The notes: generated from the letters alone by a model not told the origin. A DNA stretch of 64,000 nt from Henricia sp. BOLD:AAB3569 (GCA_037783545.1 JBBELK010000093.1:1116001-1180000); one strand, 5' to 3'; positions 21,336 through 36,300 are shown, counted from the first letter of the stretch. Numbers and translations are program-made.

Positions 21336-24300
21336 CTGGGGTGTTTCAAAATATGAAATATCTGTCAACAAGTGTCAACATTTCAAGTGACCTGCAGCTG
21401 ATTTCACAAAACCTTACGCATTGCGTAAGCCCACTTGCGCAACTTTTTATTTCATAAGTTGTGCAATACACGTATTCCTGCGATAATTATACGCAAGCTA
21501 TGGGGGCTATGCCATTTTCAAAAGTGGCGCAAGCTACGTACTTTTTTGTGAAACCAGCTGCTGAAATGTCCTTATTTCTATACATTTTGAACCGGTGTAC
21601 ACCATACCTTTTGAGAAGTGGCAATGTTATAAAAGTATTACTAAATGTTTTCAGTTAATAGATATCAAAGTGATAAATCAGCAAAATTGGTGTTACACAT
21701 ATGGGACACTATTCAGTTGATGCAGAAAGCATTATGCATGGGACACGTGTATGTTCATTTATTTATAAAACAACCACTCCACAAAGACATTTGTGGGTGC
21801 ACATGAGCTTGGTTATGCCCAACACATAAGACATTTCAGTACTTAAACGTGAAATTATAACTGATAGTTAATTAGTCATTTGCATGTAACATTTGCACAA
21901 TGGCTGGCGCCCTGAATTCCTCACTTTCAAATATAGGTGTAGTTTTGAAAGTCCACACACTATATACCGTTGTTGCTATGTGGTGAAAACCATTTCCTAG
22001 CAACCAACAGTCTTGTTGCTTTTGTCATTTTCTCCTGCCGCCTTCACCACATAGCAACAAAAATTTAGTCTGGTCATCTGAACACTAAGTGAGCATGTGA
22101 AATGAAGTATGTCAGACGTTATTCGTGTGAAAGACATAAAAGGCTAATTCTGAGCAGCCTCTTAATTACAAGGTAAGAATTGAACGAACCCAATATCTGG
22201 TGCCTAATCACCATTGAAATGAAACAACCAAACTTGGGATGAGAGAAAAAAATCGTTAGGGCCTTATCGAGATTCAAACTCGAGACCTCTGACACACCAG
22301 GCAGACGCTCTACCAGCTGAGCTATAAAGGCACAGTGGTAACTCCCAAAGGTTTTCCACCGTTAACAAATTTGTTTCTCTCAAAGAAAAAATTAGGTTCA
22401 TAGGTAAAACCCGAGGGAGTATACAACTGTACCTTATAGTTCAGCTATGGTAGAGCGCCTGCCCGGTGAGTAAGAGGTCTTGGGTTTGAATCCCGATAAG
22501 GCCCTTACAATTTTTCTCTCATCCAAAGTAAGGTATGAATTTGAAATGTTATCCTATTTTGAAACACCCTACCTCCTCTGTGTCCGCGACTGGGTTGCTG
22601 CCCTGGGGATCGCTTCGACACACCTTGGCCCCTTGATGATAATAATCAGTGTCTATGAGTTTAACACACGACCGAGAACTCATCAAGGGCTTGTTTCCTT
22701 GCAATTGAATCACAGCACTGCGTGCAGGTTTATCTAGGGTCGATGATAGGATATCCTGCTGTTTAGGGCAAGAAGTGTTATCAGGCAGGTCATCTGCTAA
22801 GGAGAAGAGCAGAGAATCTCTGTGAGGAAGGCTATTATTGCCAGTCTGTGCTATCGAATCACTGCCAATATTTTCTGTACGTATAACCATGGACCATGGT
22901 ATAACACTGCAATCTGTAGATCTATGGCCGAGGGTTTCTGAAAAGTGGTTGGACTCTGATTTCGGTGGGTTTAAACCAGCCTTTGAGTTTTCATTGAGGA
23001 GTGGATGCATTTCCTGACTGGTTTTGATGCTGTATTCTGCAGTTGTCTCCGATTCACATTGGGAGCTGTTTAACCCAATGATATCACAGTCACTAGCTTT
23101 GGTGTGTTGCACATCAGACATTTCAGCTTCAATCTCGCCGTTGGGGTTCATTTCAGAGTTTTGCTCTGAAAGTTCAACTGATGCTGTCGTTTCTTCGTCT
23201 TCTCCATCTAAATCTGTATTCACTGTCTTCGCATTTGGTAAGTACTTCAACCAGCTATCAATCTCTGCAAGCCTAGATTCTTGCAGTAATTGTTTTTCAC
23301 TTCCCACGTCACAAGTTTTTTTCTTATCGTCAACAACATCCGTTTCAGAAAGTTTGCGACGCCTGTGCGGTACGTATTTGAAGGGAGACATTTTACTATA
23401 GCTTGCGAATCCATCAGATTGTTCTTGTTCTGTGGCGCCATTAAGGCTGCCCTCTAGAGGCCGCGGATCTTCAATGTCTTGTGGTGAATCATACAGGTCT
23501 AGTTCACTGCTGCTCAAGTCACTGTCATCCATTGCTAAGTAACTCTGCTGAGTGGAATCCTCCGGATGGTCGCCTGACTCTTCTTGAGACGCACTTGTGC
23601 CTGTCAAAATATGCAGCAAAACCAAGATAAAAAAATTACTGTTTAACTAACTGTTCGTGACTAATTGACCTAATAAAAATTCAGAGCCGATAATAAAAAC
23701 CCATTGAAATTAAAACAATATGAGGTTTTTTTGGGGGTGAAAAAAACCTACCTTTTTAAGCTAATTTCATGTTTTGTGCATAAGGTCCTAAGTGATGGTC
23801 CGGTACAAAATTATTCTTGAAAGAGGTTACTTAAATGAGAATAAAATGGTAGATCAGCCATGTTAGCTTCGAAATAACGCAAAAAGTAATAGAGTAGCAC
23901 TTAAAAGCTAACAAAATAATAAATGGTGCATGAGCTTTCGTAGCAACAACTACTTCATCAGATACAATATGAGAATAAAGTTACTTAAATAAAACCTAAT
24001 CAGTATAGACGAATTCAGTAACTAAGGACTCCTTCCCTGCACGTCCGCCATAACTGGGGCATGCATCCAGTGCTATTAAGTGTGCGATCTGTGTTGTTAA
24101 ATCGAACAGCGCACAATGCTCCCCTTTGTGTACACAGGCTTCACAATTAAGCTTCCTCCATGGTTCGAAGTGACAACATAATAATGTAGCAGCTAATTAT
24201 CATCAACACAAAATGCACAGTTCATGCCACTGGATGGCCCCCAGTTATGGTGGGGATACAGGGAAGGAGTCCTCAGCCCTCTGATTGGTGTATAGACCAA

Positions 24301-27300
24301 TCCGGTAACTCTAGGTCTCCTTTTCTGCATATCTGCCATAGCTGGGGGGCTTCCAGTGCATGGACTGTGCATTTTGTGTTGCTGTTAGAATGAAAGGGCT
24401 CATCCATTACATGCACGCGATGCGCCCCCTTCGCGTGCACGTGACGTGTCCCCTTCGCTTACACAACCCTACAAAGACGCGCAACTTGTTTGAAGTCAAA
24501 ACATACAGTTCATTCAGTGGAAGCCCCTAGCTATGATGGACATAAAGAAAAGGAGTCCTCAGCTCTCGGATTGGTGTATAAAGGGAACAGACTCGGCTAG
24601 TCTTATGTCAAGAGAGCACAATATTAGTAGTGAATAGAAGGAGTATGGGCTTAGAAAATGGAGCTTTATATCAAAAAGAGCTTATATGAGGGGGCGTTGT
24701 AATGAGAGTTTATGTAAAATAATTTGTACCAAAAAAAAGCTTTAAAATCTTTTTTAAAAGATGACTGACTTCATTAACCACAGCTGGCATGTCTGGATAA
24801 TAAAATGTGATCTTTCAAAAAGGTATTGCAGTGTAGCTCCATCCTCACTATGAGAAACCATGGAGGAAAAAGAGAAGCAAACACGATTGTTGTGGTGCTC
24901 CGGCAGGATGCCCAGATACCTCAGTTGGTAGAGCAATTGACCATGTAAGCCAAGGACCTGGGTTCGAATCCCAGTCTGGGCACTGCAATTTTCTTGTGTT
25001 TCTAAATTCATCTTTCAGTTTAAGACAAGGTGAAAATCCCATTGTCTTAAACTGAAAGATGAATTTAGAAACACAAGAAAATTGCAGTGCCCAGACTGGG
25101 ATTCGAACCCAGGTCCTACAGTGAAATTACAATAAAATCACAGTTCATTTTCCATGAAACCCCCATGAATTCCTGGAAACCAACTCCTAACCACACTGTG
25201 GTTTTTAATCTCCTGCTCCACTGTTTGCACAGGGATAATCTCTTAATGGATCCCATCAACTGTCTACAAGATTAATTTGCCAACCTATTAGGAGGTGTTA
25301 AAATAACCTTTGACTGACTGGCATCTCAGTAATCTGGTTTACACCCTGTTTACACTTAATCCCGAGCTCGGGGTCTTACACCGAGCTCGGGATCAGCCCC
25401 AGATCACAAACTGAGTGTAAACGCTCTCGGAACCAAATTGGCCCCGGATCAGACCCCAAGATTTTGGTCTCGCGTTGGCGGAGGGTTCGATCCCGAGCTC
25501 GGGATCAGTTTGCGGTTAGATAAGCAATTAATCTTTACCGCAACCTGCCACATCCGCTCCACAGCTGTAGCGGGGGAGAAGCCCGCGAAATTCAAGTGGC
25601 CTTGTATACTGTACATAGTATGCACTACCAATGCACACATTGACCAGTACATGCACACACAGAGCATGACCTTTAACTGCAACTTCTGGCACAGCGCTCG
25701 AGATCAACTACAGAATGTAAACGCGGCACTCAGGATCATTGCGGTTAACACTGACGCATTCTTATCAGGGGACCAATCTTGATCCCATGCAAGCTCGGGA
25801 CCAGTGTAAACACGATGTTATTCCCCTCTTCCTGCACATTTGCCAGTACAGTAAAAGCACATGCAGTCAAAATAAACTACTGACATTGCCATGAAGAGTT
25901 AGGCCTATTTCATGTTCATTTTACCATGGACTTCCTCCATAATTTTACTGTGTTCGGATTCATGGTGTTTAATACAACACTCCACTCACAAATTTTTATT
26001 GTTTTCAGTTTAATAAGCCCCAATACATCATTTGCAGTGACCCAAAATTTTACTTCACGAGTTGACAAGAGAAACCCAACTATGTAGCAATGGTAAAAAA
26101 CACCACATAATCTTTTCCCATATGTAAAATGGTACCTTTGTGGGAGAAATTGGCAACTATTCTAAAAAAGGTCTGCGGATCAAATCCCGGTGGAGCCAGG
26201 TTGCTTTTCACTGCATCTAGATTTCCCAAACTCATTTGGACATTTGTCCACATTTGTATCGAAAAAAAAATAAAAAAGAATGCAAACGATTTCTTTTACC
26301 TGTCATTCAACACAAAAACCATGCATGGATGTTTATGGTTTTCTGAAGTATTACTGCATCTATGTGGCTGAAATTTCAACATTATTCTTTATGCTGTTTT
26401 TCCAATCATGTAATCTGTCTTTAATAGACTGTCACAATTTTGGTTACCGTTTTCAAACTTTATCACTACATGTATGTTGTCACAAAACTATTTTTCACAT
26501 GTAGTTCAACAGGAAAATCATACCTTGCAGATTTGGGTCTGTCCACAGTAATGGGGTACATTTGAAAAGTAAGTCAATAATTCCTTCCAGATGTCTTTAG
26601 TTTATCTCAGAATTAAAGAAATGTCCTTGTTTTGTTCTCAGGAGATAACTTTTGCCCAAAAAGGTAAAAAATTTCTGCCACAACATACATTTTTGAAAAG
26701 CTTGTGTACAAATTTTCCCATTACGTAGGTAACGTGGACAGACCATTTTGTGACATTTTTTTCCGTCTTTGTTACACGCGTAATAGGAAAATTTGTGCAC
26801 GGGGTTTTCAGAAATGTATGTTGTAGGACTATTTTTCTTACTCCTTGGTGAAAAAGTTATTTCCTCAGTTTAGCTTGATAATTTAAAGATAAAATTAAGA
26901 CATTTGAAGTGAACACGGACCTAAGATCTTGAATGTTACAGAAATGTACCCCATTACTGTGGACAGACCCATTTACAATCGAAGAGAGAATGGCAAAAGA
27001 GAACAAACGTGTACACACACACACAGCAATGGGGAAATTGTAATATCTGTATGTGGTGCTAAATTGAGCCAAATAACCTTACCTGGTGAACACATCTCAT
27101 GATGCGGGCGTTTCCTTAATTGTCTCTTGACAGATGGCGGGGAGGAGCTGAATAGTTCATTGAGTTCCTCATTTTCCTCATTCTGGCAGGGTGCTGGGTT
27201 GAGAGACGAAACAGTATTGATTAGTCATATGTCTATGGACCTTTTTTTTTAAATTCAGTTCACAAACAAATCAGAACCTGTCTGTTAGATGCAGTGATAT

Positions 27301-30300
27301 TTTGATATTAGCAAACTTGTGAAGATGTTATAGTTTTTACCGAACTCAAATATTTTTATTTAGCGTAGAATTGTTGTATCAAAACTGCTTCCAATGATGA
27401 GTGGTGCAGTTTTGACGGTTTTGCCAAGTGTATCATGCTGAAGTTTACTCACTGTGAAATTAAAAACCCTAGGTTTGAAGTACATGTACATTGTATAACA
27501 GTGGAGGAAAATAGTGTTTTTTATTCAAACACTAGTAATTGAGAATGTTCTCTAATTTTATTCAAATATATTTATTTAAAAAATCAGCCCAGAGCACACA
27601 AAAAAAAACTCTTTAAAATTATTTAGATGTGGCCTGGACTTGATAAAAATGCTTGACCATTTATTTCAGTTAGAAGGAACAATTTTCACAGATGCCCATA
27701 TGGGCCTACCAAACAAATAAGTGCAAAATGTTTAAAGAAATGTTTTCCATCAGACATATGTTTGCACTTGTTTTATAATTGTTTGATTATTATAATAAAC
27801 CCTTTGGATGTTTTATGCCACCAAAAGTGAACACTTTCAAACATATTTTTTTTAAACCAGCAACATGGGAATTTTGATTTAAAAAAAAAATTAAAAAAAA
27901 ATGTGTGTACACAGTATATATCAGACAGTCACTTGCAAGCAGACTGCATAAATTATTATTGGCCGACTTGGGCAATGATGCAAAACAAATTAAAGGCAAT
28001 GGACCATTTGGTATATGCTCTGGCTGCAGTAACTGTAGACTGAAAAATATAAGGCGGCTTACAAGAATCATCGAACATGACCGTTTTATCGTTGCTAATA
28101 TTTTCGGTGGCATAAGTTTCTTGGCAAATGTTTGCGAATATATTTACAAGCATGTTTGCAAAGGCGCAAATACATTTGTTTATGAAGATAATATTTGCAA
28201 ATATATCTGTGGTATGCCATGTCTCTTGTGTGCCATCATAAAACCCTCTGCAGCTATTTACATAAAACGGTACCGCCCCCAATGCTGAACTTCCGGGAGA
28301 GATTCCCAAGACTACTCTAGTGAGCAAAGGGCTGGCCAGTTAGTGCTGCAATGGCCAACGCGTACACAAACCAATATCGACTAGGAGTAGTCTTGGGCCA
28401 AGACTAGACTTGCAATAGATGAAGCTGCATACATGTAGGCCCAAGGACTTAATTTAAATTTGCCCAAGATATCATTTTCAGGATTAAACTTTGTATAGAT
28501 TTCCTGATTACCCCGAATAAGGGCATAATGTATCTAAAGAAGAATGTTGGTAAACTAGCCTACACAAAATTGAGCTGCACTGCTTCAGAAAACCCTTAAA
28601 ATTTATGCATGGTTTGTTTGATCTATTTGATGATCTGTTTTTGAGCGATTCTGGGAATAAAACCATTATAAATCAAAAGAAAAACACGAACAAACTCATC
28701 TGAAGAAATTTCAGCTCCTTAAATTTACCACGTGTTTCAAAACATCTTATTTCCATTTCGTCTCTTCGTTTGCAGTCGGTCGGCCCGCGTGTGCGTGCGA
28801 CCCATAGAAAAAATGCATCGCGTTGAAACAGCACACACGCAGTACACAGCGCCCATTTCAGACCGCCCAGATGCGAACCAATTAAGTAAATCGTTTGCAA
28901 ACGATTTAAATAATTTCATCTTCATGGATTATAAAATTAAATCACTTCGGGTGGAAACATTTTATTGCTACCAATTCAATCTTTACTTTGAGGGTTTTCC
29001 CTGTTGATTAACTTTTGGGATCATTGCAAATGATACAGTGGGCCTTTAAAGGTATAGTCTACTTGTTTGGTATAAATTACCCTCTAAACAAATTCTGAAT
29101 TATTATCTTTAAGCTTACTTGTTATCAAGATGGTAATGGTAGTAATCATCCTGTGAAATTAATTCGTCTGAATTGCCCCCATTCATGAGAAAAATTAAAA
29201 AATTATTTGAATCATGCACAAAAAACGTACTTGGATTTTTCATCTACATGTATGTGTCTGAAAATTCTACAAGGTAGTTTTCTCGACCTATGCTTTCAAT
29301 TACTAGTGGAAATCATGCCGTTTTTAACAGTTTACCAAACAAGTATACCACTTTTAAGTGAATGGTGGAAAATGTGTGTATATATGCACACTCTAAAAAA
29401 AAACTACAATTTTTAATTTCTTACAGAAAACACCATCTTGGACAGAAATATATTAATGTGGTGCTTGACATGTCACCATTGATTTATTCCTTGTCACCTC
29501 AAAGTCGTTCTTGGTCATTGCAATAGATAATGGGCTCCTACTTTTGCAATGGCTAAATGTACTTTTTTCAAGCAATACAGTTTACCATGCAGTGGTAGTG
29601 TGGCACATTATTGTCCCATTACCCTAATCTGTTTCCATGCTAATGTGCCACTGTGCAAATATATGCAAAAATGACAGTGACCTTACAAGCAATAGGTTGA
29701 TCTCCTTTTGTGAAGTGTACAGAATACCACATGCAGCAACAATTGTGTCTCAACTGCTACAAATATAATGCAGACAACTAGCTACAGCACCAGACAGGGA
29801 ACTTAACGGGCCAATGAATAGGGATTATTATCGATGCAATCTATGCTATGAAACTACTCTATTTAGTTAGAGTCATAAAATTCTTTATTTGGAGCTTGTT
29901 TTGGGGGTTAAAACAAAGTTTTTTTGAGCTTTTATGCTAATGTGAATATGCATATTCATGAGCAAGGTTGTGATGTCACATGAGGTAAACACAGGAAAAT
30001 CACATTCAACTGTAAACAAAAGATTACACTTTTTTCTTAAACTTGCTGAAACTTTTGTAAATCATGGCTGTTTGAGTTTGTTTTACATGTTTCCTGTTGT
30101 AAGCAATGACAAAACTGGGGGTAGGAAACTGCAGCAATTTGCCATAATTCCAGCTTAAAGTCTTATGTTTTTTCTTTACTTTTCCCTTGTGTCTTCCTGA
30201 AGTGATGCACTCCAAACAGTGCCCTCTTTCTGTGATTTACTGCAATGAAATCTTCAAAAGTTGAAAAAGGCTACCTTTTATTGATTTTACAAAACGAACA

Positions 30301-33300
30301 ATAGTAATGTCTTGCTAAACAAATAATCCATACAAAAAAATGGTAGAATGTATTGAGCTTATTATAACACAACATATAGAAAGCGAATGCATGGTTTTAA
30401 ATCCATCACTAGGCATAAAGTTGTTCAGCATGTAACAGGCCCTTTAAGTTGTTACTTTTCCAGGTCGACTTTTTAATTTTAAGATGCATGATTCCAACTA
30501 AAGGAGTGCATGTATACATTAAAATACAAACAGCTTTTTAATTGGCATGATGGGATAACAGTAATACAGTTATGGCGCGGTGAATAGGTCAATTAAACTA
30601 TATGCTTTGCGCCTTATAAGTTATTATTATTAATACATGTAAGTGGGAGCTAGGTAAGAGAAAACCAGGGCTGCATTCCAAATACATGAAAATTGCCAAC
30701 ATTTGCAACGATCGCCAACAGTATGCAGTACCCACTTTTCCATAGACAAGACATGAGTTCGCCGAAACACCAAGTGGCGAATTTCAATTAGCTAAATCAG
30801 CCAAAATACACGGTATTTTTCAGTGTACCGGTACAACTGCATTTTTGATACAAGCAACACATGTTTTTGTTGTATACAATTGCTCAGATTTACGGACAAA
30901 TAAAAAAATGCAATTCATCCGCTATGTAGTTAGAACCCTGGGAAACACAAATGAAAGTCAAGGTTAATTTAACATGTTGTTGAAGCATGGGCTCGATTTG
31001 ACAATTTTATCAAAACCAGTGGCTCACAATCACATATGCTCTCATGCAGTATGTATTGCATTTGTTCTGCTTGGAAAATTCCCAACAGGTGATAAAAAAG
31101 AGGTGATGATATTGTACATTTTATTTTTATAATGCAGGGTGGGGAGGAATGTGCCCCTAGCTGTTGAGTCTTTCTCATTTAAAGCATGTGAACATATGTT
31201 TTTGTGATTCTGAAATATTTTAAAGCCCGTATATGGATTTGCAATGTCCCAAAATTTTAATTTCCACAGTCAACCACTCAACTGGAAAAAACCTACTCAC
31301 GTGGAAGATGGAAGTGGTTCAACTGTCCAATGCAATAATTGTGCTCGACAAGATATCTTTTCATAAGAAAATGATAATTTATGTGAAAGAAACTAGTCCC
31401 CTGACTACCATGGTATTATGGTTATATAACTTACATGGTATATAATGCTATATAAGCATGGAACCAGCCTAAATAGGACGATGGCTTTGCACAATTTCTT
31501 GTAAGCATGGCCATTGTTTTCTTGGAATGGAATACTGAGCTGACTTAATTGTAGTCTTGTAGACATGTTGGTTTTTATAATACACATCATTAATCACAAG
31601 TGGGGATTTGTTTTCACAATCATGTAATTTGTCTTACTTTCTTTTTACTTTAATTAGCTGCTAGTACATGTACATGAAACAAACAGTACTGTAGCCGGAT
31701 CTTTCCACGGTAAAGGGGGCATTTTGGCAACACAGACCATATTTTCCAGAAAATACCTTTGTCTGGTCTCAAAATAAAAGAAATAAGTTTCAGTTGTTCT
31801 AAAGAGATAACTTGGGCCCCAAAAGGGTTACAGATAGTGTGATAACATGCCTTTCTAAAAACTCTGTGTACAAATTTCCACTATACGCTCGTAACCGGGT
31901 CGGCCTAAAATGTAACACAATTAAATGTCCTTCCCCGTTACAAGCGTACATTGGAAATTTCTACACAGGGTTTTTAGAAAGGCATGTTGTCACACTATTT
32001 GTAACCCTTTTTGAGCGGGGCCTAAGTTATCTCTTTAGAACAACTTCTAAAAAAATATTTATTTCAAAAATAAAAAAATTAATTTATTTCTTTTATTTTG
32101 AGACTAGACAAAGGTATTTCCCTCGAAAATATGGTCTGTGTTGCCAAAATGCCCTCTTTACTGTGGAAAGACACACCTATCCTTTCATTGAAGATAGCAG
32201 ATATCAGCATAATATGATATCCACACAGCAATCAAGCATATGCCTCATTTTTCCCCAGAGAACCTTTTAATAAAAGAAAGCAAATAAACCACAAGGAACC
32301 TCTGTCATTTAGGCCACATTTACATGTATAGCCTCAGTCAGTTCTGGGCTGGGTCAACAAACGGATCTATATACTGTTAATTATTTACTGCTATAATTTT
32401 AGCATGATGGAAGCTAGCAGCTGTTCAGAATTTTTAAACAGTTCGATCAATGCTTTTAATTTTTAAATTAAATTAAATTTATCATTTTGTTTTAGCCATA
32501 TGAATAAAAAAAAAACGATATAGGATCTAATGTGTCACTTTGGCTTTTTGAAGTATGGCGGACACTACAAGGCGCATTTTGATTTGGTTGTAAATTTGAA
32601 TAAAATGCAAAATAACTGCATTTTTCATTTTGCACTTATTCGTCTTATATCATTATTCTGTCCGTACATGTACATATAATTAATTTAACATGTAAAACAG
32701 ATTGTGACAATTTCTAAAAAAATCATATCCAAATAAAATTACACCCTCTTTTTTTTGCAGTCGAGTCCATTTCAAATCCAAGCCCAGATCTTATCCACAA
32801 GACTGCTAAAGATAAAAATCACAAGGAGGAATACGCACACGCATGCCTTTTTGTTGCAATCATGCCTTACAGCATTATTTTGCTTTGTACTGAGACTAGT
32901 ACCGGTACATGGCCCTTGAATGACCTGGAGAGACCTTTGATGGACCAGAAGGGCCAGAAGGGCCTGCGCCTGTGGCCCACTGTGACTGATGTTTATCATC
33001 CACAAACAAGACTGCACAGTCAAATAAAGAGGTATCTTTCTTTTGCAAAATAAAGAAACTAGATATTCCTTCTATTGGTTAGTATACTGAGCATTGACAT
33101 TTGTAGGCATAGCCCTGCTATGCATTCAGTTAAATTCATTTAACTTCTAATGTAAATAAACTTATGGGTTGAGCGAATGGTGGGAATAAACATTGAGGAA
33201 CAAAAACAAGCAATATGTGCCAAGTATTTTGACCTGCAAAAGCAACCCCTTTATAATAATGGTATCTTCCATAGCCAGCTGACAACACCATACAGCATAC

Positions 33301-36300
33301 ATTTTCTGCTTTCAAGTGAGTCAGTGAATTTTTAATCCACTAGTGCACAGCGCAGTACATGTACAGCACAGTCCTGCCACCTGGAAACAGATGATAAAAA
33401 TCATGATTTTTGGAGCCATTTGCTACTGCTGGTGAAGTATGCATGAATTGTGCATATGTGTGTAAGTTTGAGCAATTATACTCCTAACATGCATGCTGTT
33501 GTCTATTATGTAGCTACAGGCAGCTAGCCTAGATTTATATAAGGTAGGTAAAAACCGTCTGCATACATGGCACACACAATTTCCAAGGGATGTGCCCAAC
33601 ACAGCAGTACAAGTGCATAATTATGGATAATACAACACCACAAGACAGAATTTTGGTGTTGGTGTTGGTTTGTTCTTTGTTAAAAATGCCCCCTGGTTAA
33701 TAAACCATATCGACGTTCTCAAGGCATCATGGGATTGGATGACAGATGAAGCAGGGAATTTTCACACAAACCTATAGGGTTCTGGGGACATGACAACGAT
33801 CGATCATCGATTTCATTCTCATTTCTGTGAAGCGATTAACATGTGATCTTCTCACACGCTTTTGATCAAGGAAAGATGCAATTTTTGACAAATATAATTT
33901 TTATTTTAATTGAGCTTAGATGAAATAAACTAAGAAAACTCGACTTTTTTAACGGCGCCAGTTTGTACCATTATAGAAGGGCTGTCACGATTGGTTGAGC
34001 CAGGGTAGAGCTACCATGTTAGAGCCAATCGGGTGCGTTCTTTTGTAAAGTACAAACTGGTGCTGTGCATTATTTTAAATTTTCTAATTTTATTCCATTT
34101 TACTACGATATTTGTCAAAAATTGCATTTTTTCTTGATGAAGAACGTGTTGGAAGATCACATGTCAATCGCTTCACAGAAACGAGAATAAAATCGATGAA
34201 CATTGTCATGTCCCCAGAGCCCCATAGGTTTGTGTGAAAATTGCCAGCTTCACTTGTCATCCAATCATATGATGCTTTGAGAACATCGATAAGGTTTATT
34301 ATACTCTCATGGGACGTTCACACTATCGCGGAAAAAAACACGTTTGTACGCTGCGCTTACCGCATTGCATGATCTCCAAATCGCCAATGTTTCCAAAATA
34401 GAAAACTCCAACCAGGGCTGCTTTCGAGCGCGGCACCAGGTGCTCCATGGTGCTCCATGGTGCTCGCCCGAAAGCGTGTGTAAGCATGTGTGTGACGTAA
34501 CGTTTCCACCACCTGGGAGCACCAGGGACGAGCGCTCGAAAGCAGCCCTAGTAACTTGGGGCTTCTCTGATACCTCGTTGGCTGCGCGTTGCAAAGGTCA
34601 GCGCATGATCGCGGTAAAAGTTCAAAAAATTTGAACTTTGCCCCAGCTCAAAACATTTTGCGCATCGCAACCACGGATGTTTAAATTTATATACGTCCGT
34701 GATCGCAACAGGCTGTGCACAAGCGGAAAACCAGATCAATCCTGTACAAACCAATGGAACAGGTGCGCGCAAAGCTATTTTTCTGCGATAGTATGAACAC
34801 CCATTCTTTTCTGATGTAAAGCTCCTTTTTCCAATTCATTGCACAGGGTGCATCAATTGGATTCTATTTCTGATAAGGCATGCTTTACATGTAGTTCAGT
34901 CACTTGAAGAGCAATAGTTTGCCGTTATCATCAGTCGCGTGTCGTTGAATTATTTGGTATAACCCAGTCTATGCCCGCGCATTCACCGCGCGCGACGTGG
35001 GTTATCCACTTGAAGTTTATGTACACGTTACATATGTACGTGCAAAAAGTAGGTAAAGCTGTACTGACGCTAGGGCTGGGTAGATTCGAATAATTTATTA
35101 TTCGAATATCGAATATTCGTTTAGCCTAATTTAGCCATGATTTATTTGGTGTAAATTCCCGAATATGCCTACATGTTTATTATAGTCAAGTTTAATACTG
35201 TACGATCAATCTATAAATGCAAAAATTAAGTCCACGGAATACATTTGGAGCACATTTTGTTTCTCTCCCAATTTACTCATCAACTCATTACCAGTGTTCG
35301 AATTAACACTGGTCCGTTGGCCAAATGAAATTGTCTCTGGCCAGTTGGAAAGACTCCCCAAATGGCCAGTTGATATAAATGAGATCCATGCCGTAACTCA
35401 CACATTGTCTTACCCTGCTAAAATTATGCATTAAGTAGGGTATTTAGAGAAAATTGCACAGAAAATCTACCAAATTTTCCTTGTTTATTCACTGGTTAAA
35501 TCAAACTGGCTGTGAGTTATTAAAAAAAGGGAATAAATAAAAATAAAGAAATTTGAACCGGGCCACTTAAAATGCCGACAGGCCAGTAAAGACTGATGCC
35601 AACTGGCCCTGTTGGCCAATTCTGAAAAATGTTAAAGGCAAACACTGATTACTCATCAACCTTTTTGAATATTCGACTATGAAAATCATTATTCGAATAT
35701 TTTGTTTTCAATCGAATATTCAAACAATTGGCACTGTTGTATGTGGGTTATCCTCTTGAACTACATGTACACATTCTATGTTAATGCGAGCACGGTCATC
35801 GCGAGCTAGCCAGCTATATATGTACTCACCAGACACAATAGACTGCCGAAGTGAATACATGTAGGTCACCTTTTGTTGGTTGCCTAGGCAATTGGTTATA
35901 AATTAAAAATCACTCAAATGTGTCCCTGTGCTTTTGCAATGGTACTTTTTCCAACGGCCATGTTAGTTTAGAGCCAATTGCCATGGCAACGCACGTCCCA
36001 CTTCGGCTGTCTATGGCTAGTGATTCAACACTAATTTGGAAGTTCAAATGATGGTGATTTATTCTGGTGTTTTATAAAATAAATAATGAACGTTTAAAAT
36101 TCATGCATTATAGAATGAATAATTTCATTTGGTGACATATTTTTGTCTAATAATAGAACACCTCATGAAATTATTTATTTGTGCTATTGCACCCCATAAA
36201 CATTCATTGTTTGTATATTGTGTATTAGCCAATGTGTATGTCACAAGTTGACAACATAGGCCATGACTTTGCCATTTCCAATAGGGGTCAAATACAGTTC

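Larger units (their letters stand above)
21336..22572 (-). other. Artemis last intron bounded by terminal inverted repeats (intron-forming transposon candidate)
   Basis: On the minus strand the intron reads GTA-GGGTGTTTCAAAATA at its 5' end and TATTTTGAAACACCC-CAG at its 3' end. The 15-bp blocks (22569-22555 and 21353-21339) are exact inverted repeats, each 3 nt from a splice site. The exon side reads GAGGTA at the donor and CAGGTA at the acceptor, a 5/6 direct repeat containing AGGT. This fits a transposon inserted in AGGTA and spliced out as an intron. Two SINE copies and a hairpin element also lie inside. Confidence 0.65.

Noticed and set aside
22549..23625. A free-standing 358-residue gene
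   Set aside because: It is the penultimate Artemis exon read through both splice sites; true borders are 22573 and 23600 and the frame joins its neighbours.
25438..25782. A 114-residue gene
   Set aside because: It spans most of the GTTTACACT element and its palindromes, with no coding features.
27083..27182. Artemis acceptor at 27183-27184 (CTGCCAG)
   Set aside because: Joined to the preceding exon it creates GAA TGA, a stop; the acceptor at 27194-27195 keeps the frame.
32772..33053. Coding exon around GACCAGAAGGGCCAG
   Set aside because: The frame is short and lacks splice sites and recognisable homology; left as an unexplained patch.
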